This document shows positions 27,686 to 37,281 of a stretch of 64,000 nucleotides of DNA, in pieces. Each line of letters begins with the position of its first letter. The stretch's first letter is position 1. The notes beneath the pieces were generated by a model. That model was not told the origin of the DNA. It searched no databases and was given only the letters and a program-made list of their open reading frames with translations. The translations under genes were made by a program, and so were the position numbers. This DNA comes from an uncultured Fodinibius sp. (GTDB lineage Bacteria; Bacteroidota; Rhodothermia; Balneolales; Balneolaceae), in NCBI GenBank assembly GCA_913056235.1, contig CAJXMW010000001.1, positions 1,488,001 through 1,552,000 on the forward strand. The letters run 5' to 3'.

Positions 27686-28687
27686 ATGAAATATCGATTT
27701 CTAGGACGATCAGGACTCAAAGTTTCGGCACTTTCATTTGGTTCCTGGGTTACATTTGGAGATCAAATTGACGAAGATAAAGCATATGAGTCGATGAAAG
27801 CGGCCTATGATGCCGGCGTTAATTTTTTCGACAATGCAGAAGTCTATGCCGAAGGACAGTCAGAGATTATGATGGGCAATATTATTCAAAAAGCGGGATG
27901 GAAGCGCTCGGATCTGGTGCTTTCGACCAAAATATTCTGGGGCGGCGAAGGTCCCAATGATCAAGGATTGTCTTTCAAGCATGTCAAAGAGGGTACCGAG
28001 GCGGCCTTAAAGCGACTGCAAACCGATTATGTGGATCTTATTTTCTGCCACCGACCCGACAAGCATACGCCCATTGAAGAGACCGTCTGGGCGATGAATC
28101 AGATGATCCAGGAGGGCAAAGCATTGTATTGGGGAACCAGCGAGTGGAATGCCCCGCAGATTCGCCGCGCTTATGATTTTGCCAGGCAGGAGCACTTGCG
28201 ACCCCCGCTGATGGATCAGCCGCAATACAACATGTTTAAGCGGGACAAAGTTGAGCAAGAATTTTCAAACTTGTACGATGAGATTGGCTTGGGTACGACC
28301 ATCTGGAGTCCGTTGGCCAGTGGCCTGTTGACGGGCAAATATAACGATGGGGTACCCGAGGGTAGCCGGCTGTCGCTGGAGAAGTACGACTGGCTGCGTG
28401 AGCGTCTGCTGGAGACTGAAAGCGGACGCCGCAAGCTGGAGAAGGTGAAAGAGCTCTCGGACATTGCTGATGATGCGGGTATTCCCATGCCGCAGTTTGC
28501 GCTGGCCTGGTGTCTGAAAAACAAAGATGTGAGCACTGTTATTACCGGGGCTTCAAAACCTGAGCAGGTGAAACAGAATATGAAAGCCATTGAGGTGGTA
28601 GATCAGATGACGCCCGATATCATGGAGCGTATCGAGGAAGTGCTTGATAACAAACCTGAGCCAGAGCCAGACTTTCGGCAAAATTAA
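27686..28687 (+). CDS. Aldo/keto reductase, Kv-beta (YghZ-like) subfamily
   Basis: MKYRFLGRSGLKVSALSFGSWVTFG begins an NADPH-dependent aldo/keto reductase barrel. The catalytic tetrad is in place (D in NFFDNAEVYAEG with Y; K in VLSTKIFWGG; H in IFCHRPDKHTPIEE). WGTSEWNAPQIRRAYDFARQ, MDQPQYNMFKRDKVE and WSPLASGLLTGKYNDGVPEGSR follow the potassium-channel-beta-like subgroup, of which E. coli YghZ reduces methylglyoxal-type carbonyls. Length 333 is normal. A strong terminator follows. Confidence 0.95.
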   Translation: MKYRFLGRSGLKVSALSFGSWVTFGDQIDEDKAYESMKAAYDAGVNFFDNAEVYAEGQSEIMMGNIIQKAGWKRSDLVLSTKIFWGGEGPNDQGLSFKHVKEGTEAALKRLQTDYVDLIFCHRPDKHTPIEETVWAMNQMIQEGKALYWGTSEWNAPQIRRAYDFARQEHLRPPLMDQPQYNMFKRDKVEQEFSNLYDEIGLGTTIWSPLASGLLTGKYNDGVPEGSRLSLEKYDWLRERLLETESGRRKLEKVKELSDIADDAGIPMPQFALAWCLKNKDVSTVITGASKPEQVKQNMKAIEVVDQMTPDIMERIEEVLDNKPEPEPDFRQN

Positions 28688-28703
28688 TTCAGCTTTTCAT
28701 AAG

Positions 28704-28736
28704 CTTCCGGAGTTTAGAAAGCTCCGGAAGTTTTTT
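28704..28736 (+). terminator. Terminator after the aldo/keto reductase gene
   Basis: CTTCCGGAG (28704-28712) pairs with CTCCGGAAG (28722-28730) and is followed by six T. The loop TTTAGAAAG resembles the GTTTAG core of the REP-like hairpins near 2240-2980, perhaps by chance. Confidence 0.85.
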
Positions 28737-28738
28737 AT

Positions 28739-30955
28739 TTAAAAATGATATCCTACATCAATTTTGAGCGCATACCCGCCGGAAAAATCCGGTGTCGATA
28801 GCGAAAGCTCTATGGGACCAATGATGGAAGTGGCCCCGATTGACAGGCCGTAGCCATACTCCATCCGTTCGTTGTCGATATGGAATGTCCACTGATCTGC
28901 CAGGTGCGCCAGATCTACTCCGCCACTCAGGTAAATGTTTTTACTGAGCCTGAGCTGCAGTTGCGATTGCAGGGCAATGGCATTGGAGGTGCGTAGCTGT
29001 TGGGCCGCGTATCCCATAAACGGGAGTTGCCGGAGCTCAAAAACGGGGTTTCGCGCCATACCCCCAAAATAATAGTTATAGTGTAATGGTGTTTCGCCGC
29101 TTGTATATCCCATGAATAGCCGGCCAGACAGGTTTAGGTCTTCAGTCAGCGATATCGTCGAAAACCAGTTGCCGGAAAATTGCACAAAATTCGACAAGCT
29201 ACCCCACCACTGGTCAGACACAACTGTCTTAAATTTTAGCGCATGACCTTTCGTTGGGAAATAAGGTCTGTTGAGCGTGCTAAAATCAACTTTAAAGAAT
29301 GGCTTCAGCAAGAAGCTGGTGTTCTCTAGGAACAGGGTATTGCCTACGGCCTGATTTAAATTGTACAGTTCAGCTTCCATACCTGTTTCGAGGTTGGTGC
29401 GCTGGAGAAATCGTACAGATAGAGAGGGGCGGAAAGTAAGCCTCTCTACACTGATAGTGGATAATACCCGGTTTTGGCTGTAGGTATCAATGGGAGATCG
29501 TTGGAAGTCGATGCCAAAATTTGCTTTCGAAAGCGGAGCCAGAGTAAGTGGTATACTGTAATTGGTATTCAGCTCCAAGATTTCGCCGGCGCGCAGTTGC
29601 ATGGTCAGCCGATCACTCCAAAAAATATTGTCGGTCACAGAAGCTCCAAAGAGTAGCGAGGCTTTGTACTGGCTGTCGTACCGGAGGCTGAAACCGGCGT
29701 ATTCCTGCTCTTTTTGTTTGAATTCCAGAATAAGCTGGTTCTTCTGGCTATCCGGATTATATGACAGCCGGTAAGAGATTTGGCTGAAGAGTCCCGAATT
29801 ATAGAGCCTGTTTATTTTTCGTTCGAGATCTGATAGCGTAAGTCGGGTGGGCGTTTGTATATCGAGGGCAAGGCTGGCCTGCTGTTGCAGCAGGCCGCTG
29901 ATGTTGGTATAGGTGATATCGGAGACCATCAGGCTGTCGTGTGGAGAAGACCGTATTGATTCAAATTGGGAAGCAATAGGTGGATGATCACGGAGATAGG
30001 CTTTGATTTCCGGGACCATCTTTCGGGCAGCCTGTTCTCCGCGTTTAATGATGGCCTGCACGTTATTGTAGCTGAAGCTGGAAAACGAATTGATATCGGG
30101 TCGAATATAAAAGTCGGTTAATTGGCGTTGTTGAAGATCCGATTCCTGCTGGTGAAAACCCACGGATTGGAAGAGTACATCCACAAAAGTGTTGAGGCTA
30201 TCTACCGGTTTTACCGGTTCGCCTACATCGGATGCAATGACCAGGTCGGCGCCGAGTTTTTGTACATCTTCAGCCGGGATATTTCGTGCAATGCCGCCAT
30301 CAATATATATTTGCCCCTCGATGGTGACAGGTTTAAATATGGTAGGAATAGCTATGCTGGCCCGGACGGCATCCGGCAGGTATCCTTTTGTAAAGGTATG
30401 CGCTTCGCCGGTGGACAGGTTGGTGGCGACTGAGGCAAAGGGAATGGGCAGCTTTGAAAAATCACGTACGTCGTGATAGGGCAGCATCAGCCGGTAAAGC
30501 AGCATGGCAATGTTCTGTCCATCGATAAGTCCGGTTGGCAGCGACAGGCGTCTGCCCTTGTAGGGGAAGGTAAACAGGTAGGTGTCTTTGTTTGAGACGC
30601 TGTTGGCAATGTTTTGTGGATTAATTTGGTAGCTGTCGTTGAACAGGATGCTCCAGTCGGTAGATAAGGCGATATCCTCAATTTCGCTGGGCGTGTAGCC
30701 AATGGCATACAGCGAACCCACGACGGATCCCATGCTGGTGCCGGTGATCATGTGAACGGGAATGCCTTCCTCTTCAAGCACTTTGAGGACCCCGATATGG
30801 GCAAAACCTTTGGCACCTCCGCCGCTCAATGCCAATCCCACGCTAATATTTTTGGTAGCCTCCGCAGATTGATGTTGCGTTTGTGCTACGCCCACGACGG
30901 TGAGCATCGCGAAGAGAAACGTGCCTATTACTCTCTTTAGGATAGTATTGTTCAT
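28739..30955 (-). CDS. Patatin-like phospholipase fused to an outer-membrane barrel (PlpD-like)
   Basis: A signal peptide (MNNTILKRVIGTFLFAMLTVVGVAQ) precedes a patatin domain (about 40-310): oxyanion loop LALSGGGAKGFAHIGVL, nucleophile Ser in GTSMGSVVGS, and the Asp of the dyad in YIDGGIARNIP. A POTRA-like segment (about 345-420; LDIQTPTRLTLSDLERKINRLYNSGLFSQISYRL) leads into a C-terminal BamA/TPS-type barrel ending with a typical final strand (GGYALKIDVGYHF). This is the architecture of type Vd autotransporters such as PlpD, in which the barrel exports the lipase. It likely acts on phospholipids at or beyond the cell surface. ATG 30955 is preferred over 30970. Confidence 0.93.
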   Translation of the reverse strand: MNNTILKRVIGTFLFAMLTVVGVAQTQHQSAEATKNISVGLALSGGGAKGFAHIGVLKVLEEEGIPVHMITGTSMGSVVGSLYAIGYTPSEIEDIALSTDWSILFNDSYQINPQNIANSVSNKDTYLFTFPYKGRRLSLPTGLIDGQNIAMLLYRLMLPYHDVRDFSKLPIPFASVATNLSTGEAHTFTKGYLPDAVRASIAIPTIFKPVTIEGQIYIDGGIARNIPAEDVQKLGADLVIASDVGEPVKPVDSLNTFVDVLFQSVGFHQQESDLQQRQLTDFYIRPDINSFSSFSYNNVQAIIKRGEQAARKMVPEIKAYLRDHPPIASQFESIRSSPHDSLMVSDITYTNISGLLQQQASLALDIQTPTRLTLSDLERKINRLYNSGLFSQISYRLSYNPDSQKNQLILEFKQKEQEYAGFSLRYDSQYKASLLFGASVTDNIFWSDRLTMQLRAGEILELNTNYSIPLTLAPLSKANFGIDFQRSPIDTYSQNRVLSTISVERLTFRPSLSVRFLQRTNLETGMEAELYNLNQAVGNTLFLENTSFLLKPFFKVDFSTLNRPYFPTKGHALKFKTVVSDQWWGSLSNFVQFSGNWFSTISLTEDLNLSGRLFMGYTSGETPLHYNYYFGGMARNPVFELRQLPFMGYAAQQLRTSNAIALQSQLQLRLSKNIYLSGGVDLAHLADQWTFHIDNERMEYGYGLSIGATSIIGPIELSLSTPDFSGGYALKIDVGYHF

Positions 30956-31116
30956 GGTACCAGCCGCCACTAAAATGGAATGCCAATTGGTATTAAATAT
31001 AGGGTTTCAAGCTCTGAGTTACACCAGCCAAATTCAATATTTATGAAAACATAATATGACTGTGGTGTCAACCGGACCCCTGGAAAATTCTAAGGTCGGG
31101 AGTTTAGAGAGTGAAT

Positions 31117-31908
31117 CTAGTAATCGAAATTTTGTTCGTACTTACGTCCTTCAACCAGCGAATCCGGGAGGTTTCGAAATTTAATGGGGACGGAACGGTC
31201 TCCCACCATCACAGAAAAGTGGAGGTGAGGTCCGGTGGTGTACCCCGTATTTCCGCTGAAGCCGATAACCTGACCGGGAAATACCTTTTCGCCAATATCT
31301 ACCAGTGCACCTTGGTATTTGAGGTGAGCATAGATGGCTACTGTACCATCATCATGACAGACCATGATCAGGTTAACTTTATTCATTAGCTGTTTGTTAT
31401 CGCCCCCTTCTTTATTGTCTTCCTTCACGAAGCCAACCACCCCACCGCGAGCAGCAGAAACATAGCTGCCTTCATCCATTTCAAAATCGAAAGCATATTC
31501 AGACCCGGGGGTGTTGTGAGTATGCTGGCCATGGTTGCCCTGAATTAAGCGATGTGATTTGCCCGGCGGATAGGGTAGCATATAGTGATATTTCGGATCC
31601 GGGAGTGCGTTCATATTCCCTAGAATAAAGTTGTACTGTAGTTGATCCTTAAAATTACTTGCACTCTGGATAGAGTCGATAGGCAGTTTAGCTAGTAAGC
31701 GTTCGCTGTTTTTGGGCAGTGATAGCTGAAACCTTTGGTCTACTGATTGTGCCTCCGCAAAAACTTGTGAGTGACAGGGTAAGTTGCTTTTAACCCAGAG
31801 CACAAGCTGTCCATCTTTGATTTCCTGATGCACATTAACTGCAGGCGTCTGTGCCGACAAGGTACCGACCAGCCCAATAAGCAGGATAAAAAGTGTGAGC
31901 GTTCGCAT
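31117..31908 (-). CDS. M23-family metallopeptidase
   Basis: A signal peptide (MRTLTLFILLIGLVGTLSAQ) and a ~110-residue leader domain precede the LytM/M23 zinc peptidase domain: NTPGSEYAFDFEMDEGSYVSAARGGVVGFV, IYAHLKYQGALVDIGEKVFPGQVIGFSGNTGYTTGPHLHFSV. The HxH motif GPHLHF is intact and the first zinc Asp is in YAFDF. Where the classical first ligand His would be, the sequence is NTPGSEYAFDFEM; the zinc site looks complete only if His of the TPGS region is replaced, so activity is likely but not certain. Most M23 enzymes cut peptidoglycan cross-links or activate amidases. Confidence 0.9.
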   Translation of the reverse strand: MRTLTLFILLIGLVGTLSAQTPAVNVHQEIKDGQLVLWVKSNLPCHSQVFAEAQSVDQRFQLSLPKNSERLLAKLPIDSIQSASNFKDQLQYNFILGNMNALPDPKYHYMLPYPPGKSHRLIQGNHGQHTHNTPGSEYAFDFEMDEGSYVSAARGGVVGFVKEDNKEGGDNKQLMNKVNLIMVCHDDGTVAIYAHLKYQGALVDIGEKVFPGQVIGFSGNTGYTTGPHLHFSVMVGDRSVPIKFRNLPDSLVEGRKYEQNFDY

Positions 31909-32072
31909 GGTATCAGGATTATTGGAAGGAACTAACGTGCGTATACTTAATAGGATCCTTTCCGGTTGCGATAAAATTTAACGTACAACCGCATCTATTT
32001 AAGAGGATAGTAAAATCCAGCCAGAGGTTGCAACTTTCGTTAGTTGTAATCTCTGAACTTAACTAATAGCAG

Positions 32073-35000
32073 CTAGTTGATGCTGCCTGTCAACGGAGCG
32101 ATGTCAGTTTCTTCGCCAGCTGGCGCTTCGGTTGTGAAATTCCACACCACATCTTCTGTCAGAGCATTACCAGCCAGATCCTCAACGCCTGTAGTTATGG
32201 TAGCGGTGAAGTCAGAATTGAATGCCAGGTTGGCCGACGGGGTCAAGGTAGCCGTATTGGATCCGGCCTCGTAGCTGATACTTCCACTAACCGGCGTGCC
32301 GCCCTGGCTGAGGCTAAATGTAGTTTCATTGATGGTGGTTTCGTCCATAGCTTCGTTAAAAGTAGCTGTTATTGCGGTGTTCACGGGAACGTCGGTGGCA
32401 TTCTCCGCCGGACTGGTAGCGCTGATTTCCGGCGGCACGGATTCCTGTTCGGTGGTGAAGGTCCAAACAAAATCGCTCACCATATTATTACCCGCCTGAT
32501 CTGAAGCTCCGGTTGTTATCGTAACGGTAACCAGACTGCCAAAGCCAAGATTATTGGTCGGATTAAAGGTTGCCGTGGTTCCGGAGTAGTTGATTGATCC
32601 GGCTACCGGGGACTCATTTTGAGATACAGAGAAAGTGGTGCCGTTGAAGGTGGCTGGGTCCATATTTTCACTAAAGGTAGCGGTTATATCACCGGCTACC
32701 GACACATCGGATGTTCCATCGGGTGGGGTCGTAGATGTTACTGTTGGGGGCGTGGATTCCTGCTCGGTGGTGAAGGTCCATACCTTATTACCAACCAGAG
32801 GGTTTCCTGCAGGGTCTTGTACCCCATTTGTAATCGTAACAGTAAAGCTACTGCCGAACGGCAAGTCAGCATCCGATGTAAAGGTGGCGGTGTTATCTGA
32901 ATAGGAAACCGTTCCCGAAATTGAGGATCCACCAACCTCAACGCTGAAAGTTGAGCCGTTGACGGTGGCGGGATTTAATGGTTCACTAAAAGTGGCTGTG
33001 ATGGACGTGCTTGTTGACACGTTGGTTGCTCCATCAGATGGGGTGGTTGAAATTACCGACGGGGGTACTGATTCCTGCTCAGTTGTGAAGCTCCAGCTGA
33101 GGTTACTAGCCAGGTTGTTGCCTGCCACATCCGTCACTCCCGTGGTGATGGTAGCTGTGTAGGTAGTACCCAATGTCAGGTTGTCCGACGGGGTAAAGGT
33201 AGCGATGTTGGATCCGGCCGCGTAGCTGACACTTCCACTAACCGGCGTGCCGCCCTGGCTGAGGCTAAATGTAGTGCCATTGATGGTGGCTACGTCCATA
33301 GCTTCGTTAAAAGTAGCTGTTATTGCGGTGTTCACAGGAACGTCAGTGGCATTTTCCGCCGGACTGGTAGCGCTAATTTGTGGCGGCACTGACTCCTGTT
33401 CGGTGGTAAAAGTCCAGACTTTATTGCTAGCCAGGTTGTTGCCGGCTACGTCCGTCATTCCCGTGGTGATAGTAGCTGTTATGGATGCACCAAAAGCGAG
33501 ATTACTTGTGGGATTAAATGTGGCTGCGGTTCCGGAATAGTTGATTGATCCGGCTACCGGGGAGCCATTTTGGGATACAGAAAATGTGGTGCCATTGATA
33601 GTTCCGGGATCCATGGCTTCACTAAAGGTAGCGGTTATATCACCAGCTACCGACACATCGGACATTCCATCGGTTGGGGTCGTAGATGTTACTGTTGGCG
33701 GCACGGATTCCTGTTCAGTGGTAAAGGTCCAAACAAAATCGCTTACCATACTATTACCCGCCTGATCTGAAGCTCCAGTTGTTATCGTAATGGTAACCAG
33801 ACTGCCAAAGCCAAGATTGTTGGTCGGATTAAAGGTTGCCGTGGTTCCGGAGTAGTTAATTGATCCGGCCACATCTGCTCCATTCTGCGAGACAGTAAAG
33901 GTAGTTTCATTGATAGAACTCTGATCCATCGGTTCGCTAAATCCGGCCGTGATATTTGTGTTGACTGCGATATCGGATGATCCGTTAGCGGGACTGACGG
34001 TTGTCACCTGGGGTGCGGTGATTTCTTGTGCAGTTGCGAAAGTCCATGAAAAATCGCTGGCCAAAGCATTTCCTACTACATCCTGAGCCCCGGTGGTTAC
34101 AGTTGCTGTGAACGTACTGGCAAACGCCAGGTTGTTGTTGGGCGTGAAAAGGGCGGTAGTTCCCGAGTATGTTACATTGCCCGCAATCGGTGTCCCCCTT
34201 TGGGCCAGGGTAAATGTGGTGTTATTGATGGTGCCCGGATCCATTGGCTCGCTAAAGTTAGCTGTTATCGACGTATTGGTTTGAATATTTTGGGCCTCGT
34301 TAACGGGATTAGTTGACGTGATGGTGGGCGGTGTGGATTCCTGCTCGGTGTTGAAACTCCAGCTCACATTGTTGGATAAGTTGTTGCCGGCCAGGTCGGT
34401 AGCGACTGTCGTAATGGTTGCGGTAATTGCAGCGTCAAAAGCAAAATCATTATTGGGATTAAACGTGGCTGTAGTTCCGCTGTAGCTTACTGTCCCGCTT
34501 ATTGGGTTTCCATTCTGGGTAACCGTAAAACTTGCATTGTTGATGGTGTCAGAGTTCATGTCTTCGTTAAACTCAGCAGTAATATTACTGCTGACCGTAA
34601 CATTGTCAGCACCATCAGCAGGAGTAACTGTAGTGATCTCCGGCGGGGTAGATTCCTGCTCAGTAGTAAACGTCCAGACAAAATCGCTTTCCATAGCATT
34701 ACCCGCCAGATCTTGTGCGTCGCTTGTGATGGTGGCCGTGTAGGTGGTGCCCAACGCTAAATTGCCTTCTGGCGTAAAGGTGGCTGTGTTGGATCCTTCA
34801 GCGTAAATGACGCTGCCGGCTACGGGTGTATTGCCCACGTTTAGCATAAAACCACTGCCGTTAATTGTTGAGGCATCCATAGCTTCGTTGAAAGTGGCCG
34901 TAATGGCGGTGCCGGCCGAAACATTGGTGGCATTATTGGCCGGACTTGTATTGCTTATCACCGGTGGAGTAGATTCTTGCTCAGTTGTGAAGGACCACGA

Positions 35001-35195
35001 AAAATCACTGCCCAGGGCATTTCCAGCCAGGTCGGTAGCAGCTGTCGTAATGGTTGCGGTAATTGTAGCGTCAAAGGCAAAATTGTTATTGGGATTAAAC
35101 GTGGCTGTGGTTCCGGAATAGCTGATCTCTCCATTAACAGGAGTACCGTCCTGGGATACTAAAAAACTTGTGTTATCAATGGTGGTTGTACTCAT
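32073..35195 (-). CDS. Big_5 (SbsA Ig-like) repeat protein, C-terminal part after a frameshift
   Basis: About 1040 residues contain nine and a half Ig-like Big_5 repeats of ~103 residues, each starting (S/T)(V/T)PP..(S/T)TxPxxxxxxVxxxTxITATF(S/N)E(P/A)M and ending VWTFTTEQES. They continue the repeats of the upstream frame; the 'start' codon at 35195 is simply an internal Met inside repeat 6 (FNEPMSTTTI). The frame is really open upstream to about 35260, where a one-base loss separates it from the N-terminal half. Repeats of this kind form rod-like stalks on the cell surface. Several are nearly identical at the DNA level (see the finding). It ends with the short tail GEETDIAPLTGSIN and no sorting domain. 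Confidence 0.85.
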   Translation of the reverse strand: MSTTTIDNTSFLVSQDGTPVNGEISYSGTTATFNPNNNFAFDATITATITTAATDLAGNALGSDFSWSFTTEQESTPPVISNTSPANNATNVSAGTAITATFNEAMDASTINGSGFMLNVGNTPVAGSVIYAEGSNTATFTPEGNLALGTTYTATITSDAQDLAGNAMESDFVWTFTTEQESTPPEITTVTPADGADNVTVSSNITAEFNEDMNSDTINNASFTVTQNGNPISGTVSYSGTTATFNPNNDFAFDAAITATITTVATDLAGNNLSNNVSWSFNTEQESTPPTITSTNPVNEAQNIQTNTSITANFSEPMDPGTINNTTFTLAQRGTPIAGNVTYSGTTALFTPNNNLAFASTFTATVTTGAQDVVGNALASDFSWTFATAQEITAPQVTTVSPANGSSDIAVNTNITAGFSEPMDQSSINETTFTVSQNGADVAGSINYSGTTATFNPTNNLGFGSLVTITITTGASDQAGNSMVSDFVWTFTTEQESVPPTVTSTTPTDGMSDVSVAGDITATFSEAMDPGTINGTTFSVSQNGSPVAGSINYSGTAATFNPTSNLAFGASITATITTGMTDVAGNNLASNKVWTFTTEQESVPPQISATSPAENATDVPVNTAITATFNEAMDVATINGTTFSLSQGGTPVSGSVSYAAGSNIATFTPSDNLTLGTTYTATITTGVTDVAGNNLASNLSWSFTTEQESVPPSVISTTPSDGATNVSTSTSITATFSEPLNPATVNGSTFSVEVGGSSISGTVSYSDNTATFTSDADLPFGSSFTVTITNGVQDPAGNPLVGNKVWTFTTEQESTPPTVTSTTPPDGTSDVSVAGDITATFSENMDPATFNGTTFSVSQNESPVAGSINYSGTTATFNPTNNLGFGSLVTVTITTGASDQAGNNMVSDFVWTFTTEQESVPPEISATSPAENATDVPVNTAITATFNEAMDETTINETTFSLSQGGTPVSGSISYEAGSNTATLTPSANLAFNSDFTATITTGVEDLAGNALTEDVVWNFTTEAPAGEETDIAPLTGSIN

Positions 35196-37027
35196 CGGCT
35201 CGTTGAACGTAACCGTAATATTAGATGCAATGGCAACATCAGCCTGGTTATTGGTGATGTGGTTGTTACTTCGGGAACGCTTTTGTCGGGGTCTTTAGCT
35301 GTTGAAAAGGTCCAGCTAAAATTGTTCTGCAAATTATTTCCGGCTAGGTCTTGAACGCCGGTCGTAACACTGCCGGTGTAAGTTTTGTCAAAAGAAAGGT
35401 CGGCTGATGGTGTAAAAGTGGCTGTATTATCTGAATAAGTGATAGTTCCGTTAATTTGATTATCGTCATCATCCAAGAGATTAAAGGTAGTCGCATTGAT
35501 AGTGGTTGGGTCCATGGGTTCGCTAAAGGTCACAGAAATGGTGGTTCCAACTGCTATATTCTCGGCATCCTTGGCTGGAAAGGTGGATGCAATCACAGGC
35601 GGAATCGTCTCCTGTACTGTGGTAAAACCCCAGTTAAAATCTGCCGACAGGTTGTTACCAGCTAAATCCTGTACGCCGCTGGTAATGGAGGCTTCAAAGT
35701 TAGATCCAAACGACAGATTGTTGCTCGGGTTAAAAATAGCTGTGAGCCCGGAATATGTGATGGTACCGTTGATGATTGTTCCATTTTGCCTGACCGTAAA
35801 GGTTGAATTGGTAACCGTAGAACCATCCAGCGGTTCGCTGAACGTAGCCGTGATATTGCTGTTTACCGGCACGTCCACCTCGTTGGCCTCGGGATCAGTA
35901 GTTGCTACGACGGGGGCTGTTTCATCAGGTTCAGATCCCGTAGTAAAGCGCCACCTTATGTCATCGGACAGATTATTGCCGGCCAGGTCTTCCACCGCGT
36001 CGGTGATGGTAGCCGTGTAAAGGGTCCCGAACGAAAGTTCGCCCGAGGGGATGAAGGTGGCACTGTTGCCCGAATAGCTAATACTGCCGGTGATTCCGAT
36101 GCTACCCTGCCGTAGTGTGAAGGTGGAACTGTTGATACTGGTCGGATTCATCGGCTCATTGAACGTAGCGGTGATGACGGTGTTCGGAGCCACATTTTCC
36201 TGCTTGTCCACGGGTTCGGTGGCACTGATCTCCGGAGCAGTATTATCGGGATTAGCTTCAGTGGTAAAACTCCAGCTCAGATCGTTTTCCAAGGCGTTGC
36301 CGGCCGTGTCTTTGACAGAACTTGTAACGGTCGCCGTAATAATTGTTCCAAAAGGCAGGGGATCGGAGGGGGCAAAACGGGCGGTGTTTTCCTCATAGGT
36401 GACCGTCCCGTCAATCAGTATTTCATCATGGGAGACTGAAAAACTACTGCTGTTGATTGTAGCGTCATTTATTGGCTCACTAAAGGTAACACTGATAAGT
36501 GTATTTACGGATACTTCTTTATCGTTGTCAGCTGGATTGGTGGATACGGCCTTCGGGGGATCGGTGTCGGTGACGAGGGGTTGTGCAAGCGTGGAAAAGC
36601 TCCATTCGTGATTGCGTTCCAGACCGGTACCGCTCAAACTCTGTGCACCGGAAGTGATGGTGGCCGTGTAATTGCTATTGTAACTAAGTTTGTTGACCGG
36701 CACAAAGGTTGCCACGCTGTCCGCATAGGAAATGCTGCCGGTTATAGCCACGGTATCATTTTGCAGGATGAAGGTGCTGCCAGAGACCGTGCTGGGATTC
36801 ATGTCGTCGCTGAAAACAGCGCTAATCGTCGAGTTAACGGGTACATCAATGGCGTTAGTGGTTGGTGCCGTGGTGCGCACCACCGGGGAAGCGTCGATTT
36901 TCGTGAGACCCGATTTATTCTTGCATCCCCACTGGAAAAACAGACACAGCGCTACTAATATTGGTAAAGCGCGAATCTTCTTTTGAATGTACAGGATGCT
37001 CGTCCGGGGAAGAGTATTGGGATCCAT
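35192..37027 (-). CDS. Big_5 (SbsA Ig-like) repeat lipoprotein, N-terminal part before a frameshift
   Basis: The signal (IRALPILVALCLFFQWGC) gives a lipoprotein with Cys about residue 35, then five Big_5 repeats (VRTTAPTTNAIDVPVNSTISAVFSDDMNP ... IASTFPAKDAENIAVGTTISVTFSEPMDP) and the start of a sixth. The frame then reads SPITRLMLPLHLILRLRSTSR and stops at 35192. One frame over, the expected sequence NNQADVAIASNITVTFNEPM follows at once, showing that a single base is missing near 35254. The intact protein would have about 15 repeats and ~1650 residues: a surface lipoprotein stalk. A sequencing error in the TTGGTGATG region, or true inactivation, are both possible. Confidence 0.85.
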   Translation of the reverse strand: MDPNTLPRTSILYIQKKIRALPILVALCLFFQWGCKNKSGLTKIDASPVVRTTAPTTNAIDVPVNSTISAVFSDDMNPSTVSGSTFILQNDTVAITGSISYADSVATFVPVNKLSYNSNYTATITSGAQSLSGTGLERNHEWSFSTLAQPLVTDTDPPKAVSTNPADNDKEVSVNTLISVTFSEPINDATINSSSFSVSHDEILIDGTVTYEENTARFAPSDPLPFGTIITATVTSSVKDTAGNALENDLSWSFTTEANPDNTAPEISATEPVDKQENVAPNTVITATFNEPMNPTSINSSTFTLRQGSIGITGSISYSGNSATFIPSGELSFGTLYTATITDAVEDLAGNNLSDDIRWRFTTGSEPDETAPVVATTDPEANEVDVPVNSNITATFSEPLDGSTVTNSTFTVRQNGTIINGTITYSGLTAIFNPSNNLSFGSNFEASITSGVQDLAGNNLSADFNWGFTTVQETIPPVIASTFPAKDAENIAVGTTISVTFSEPMDPTTINATTFNLLDDDDNQINGTITYSDNTATFTPSADLSFDKTYTGSVTTGVQDLAGNNLQNNFSWTFSTAKDPDKSVPEVTTTSPITRLMLPLHLILRLRSTSR

Positions 37028-37281
37028 GATGGAATAGGTTCAGTTGATTTGGTTCAGCAATGCTTACTGTCTACAAAACTGTACGTATCAACTAACGTGC
37101 CAATGTAGGCTTGTTGGAATGATCCCTGCTATTGAGAAAGGAGCCCCTGTTTCGGGGGATACAAGATTAGCTATTCACTTATGAATGGTCTGCAAAAGAT
37201 GTGTAAAAAATGGCCCGGTGGGTGGGCGTATGTGTAATTTTTCTCCAGATTTATGTCGCCAAGTATATTAAAAACAGCTGT

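Noticed and set aside
35195-35260. A separate gene starting at Met 35195
   Set aside because: This Met is inside a Big_5 repeat; the sequence continues the upstream frame after one missing base.
32077-36986. Many plus-strand open frames rich in V/S/A
   Set aside because: They are antisense shadows of the Big_5 repeats and repeat with the same period.
37144-37157. CCCC-GGGG hairpin as a terminator
   Set aside because: The four-base stem without a T-run is too weak to call.
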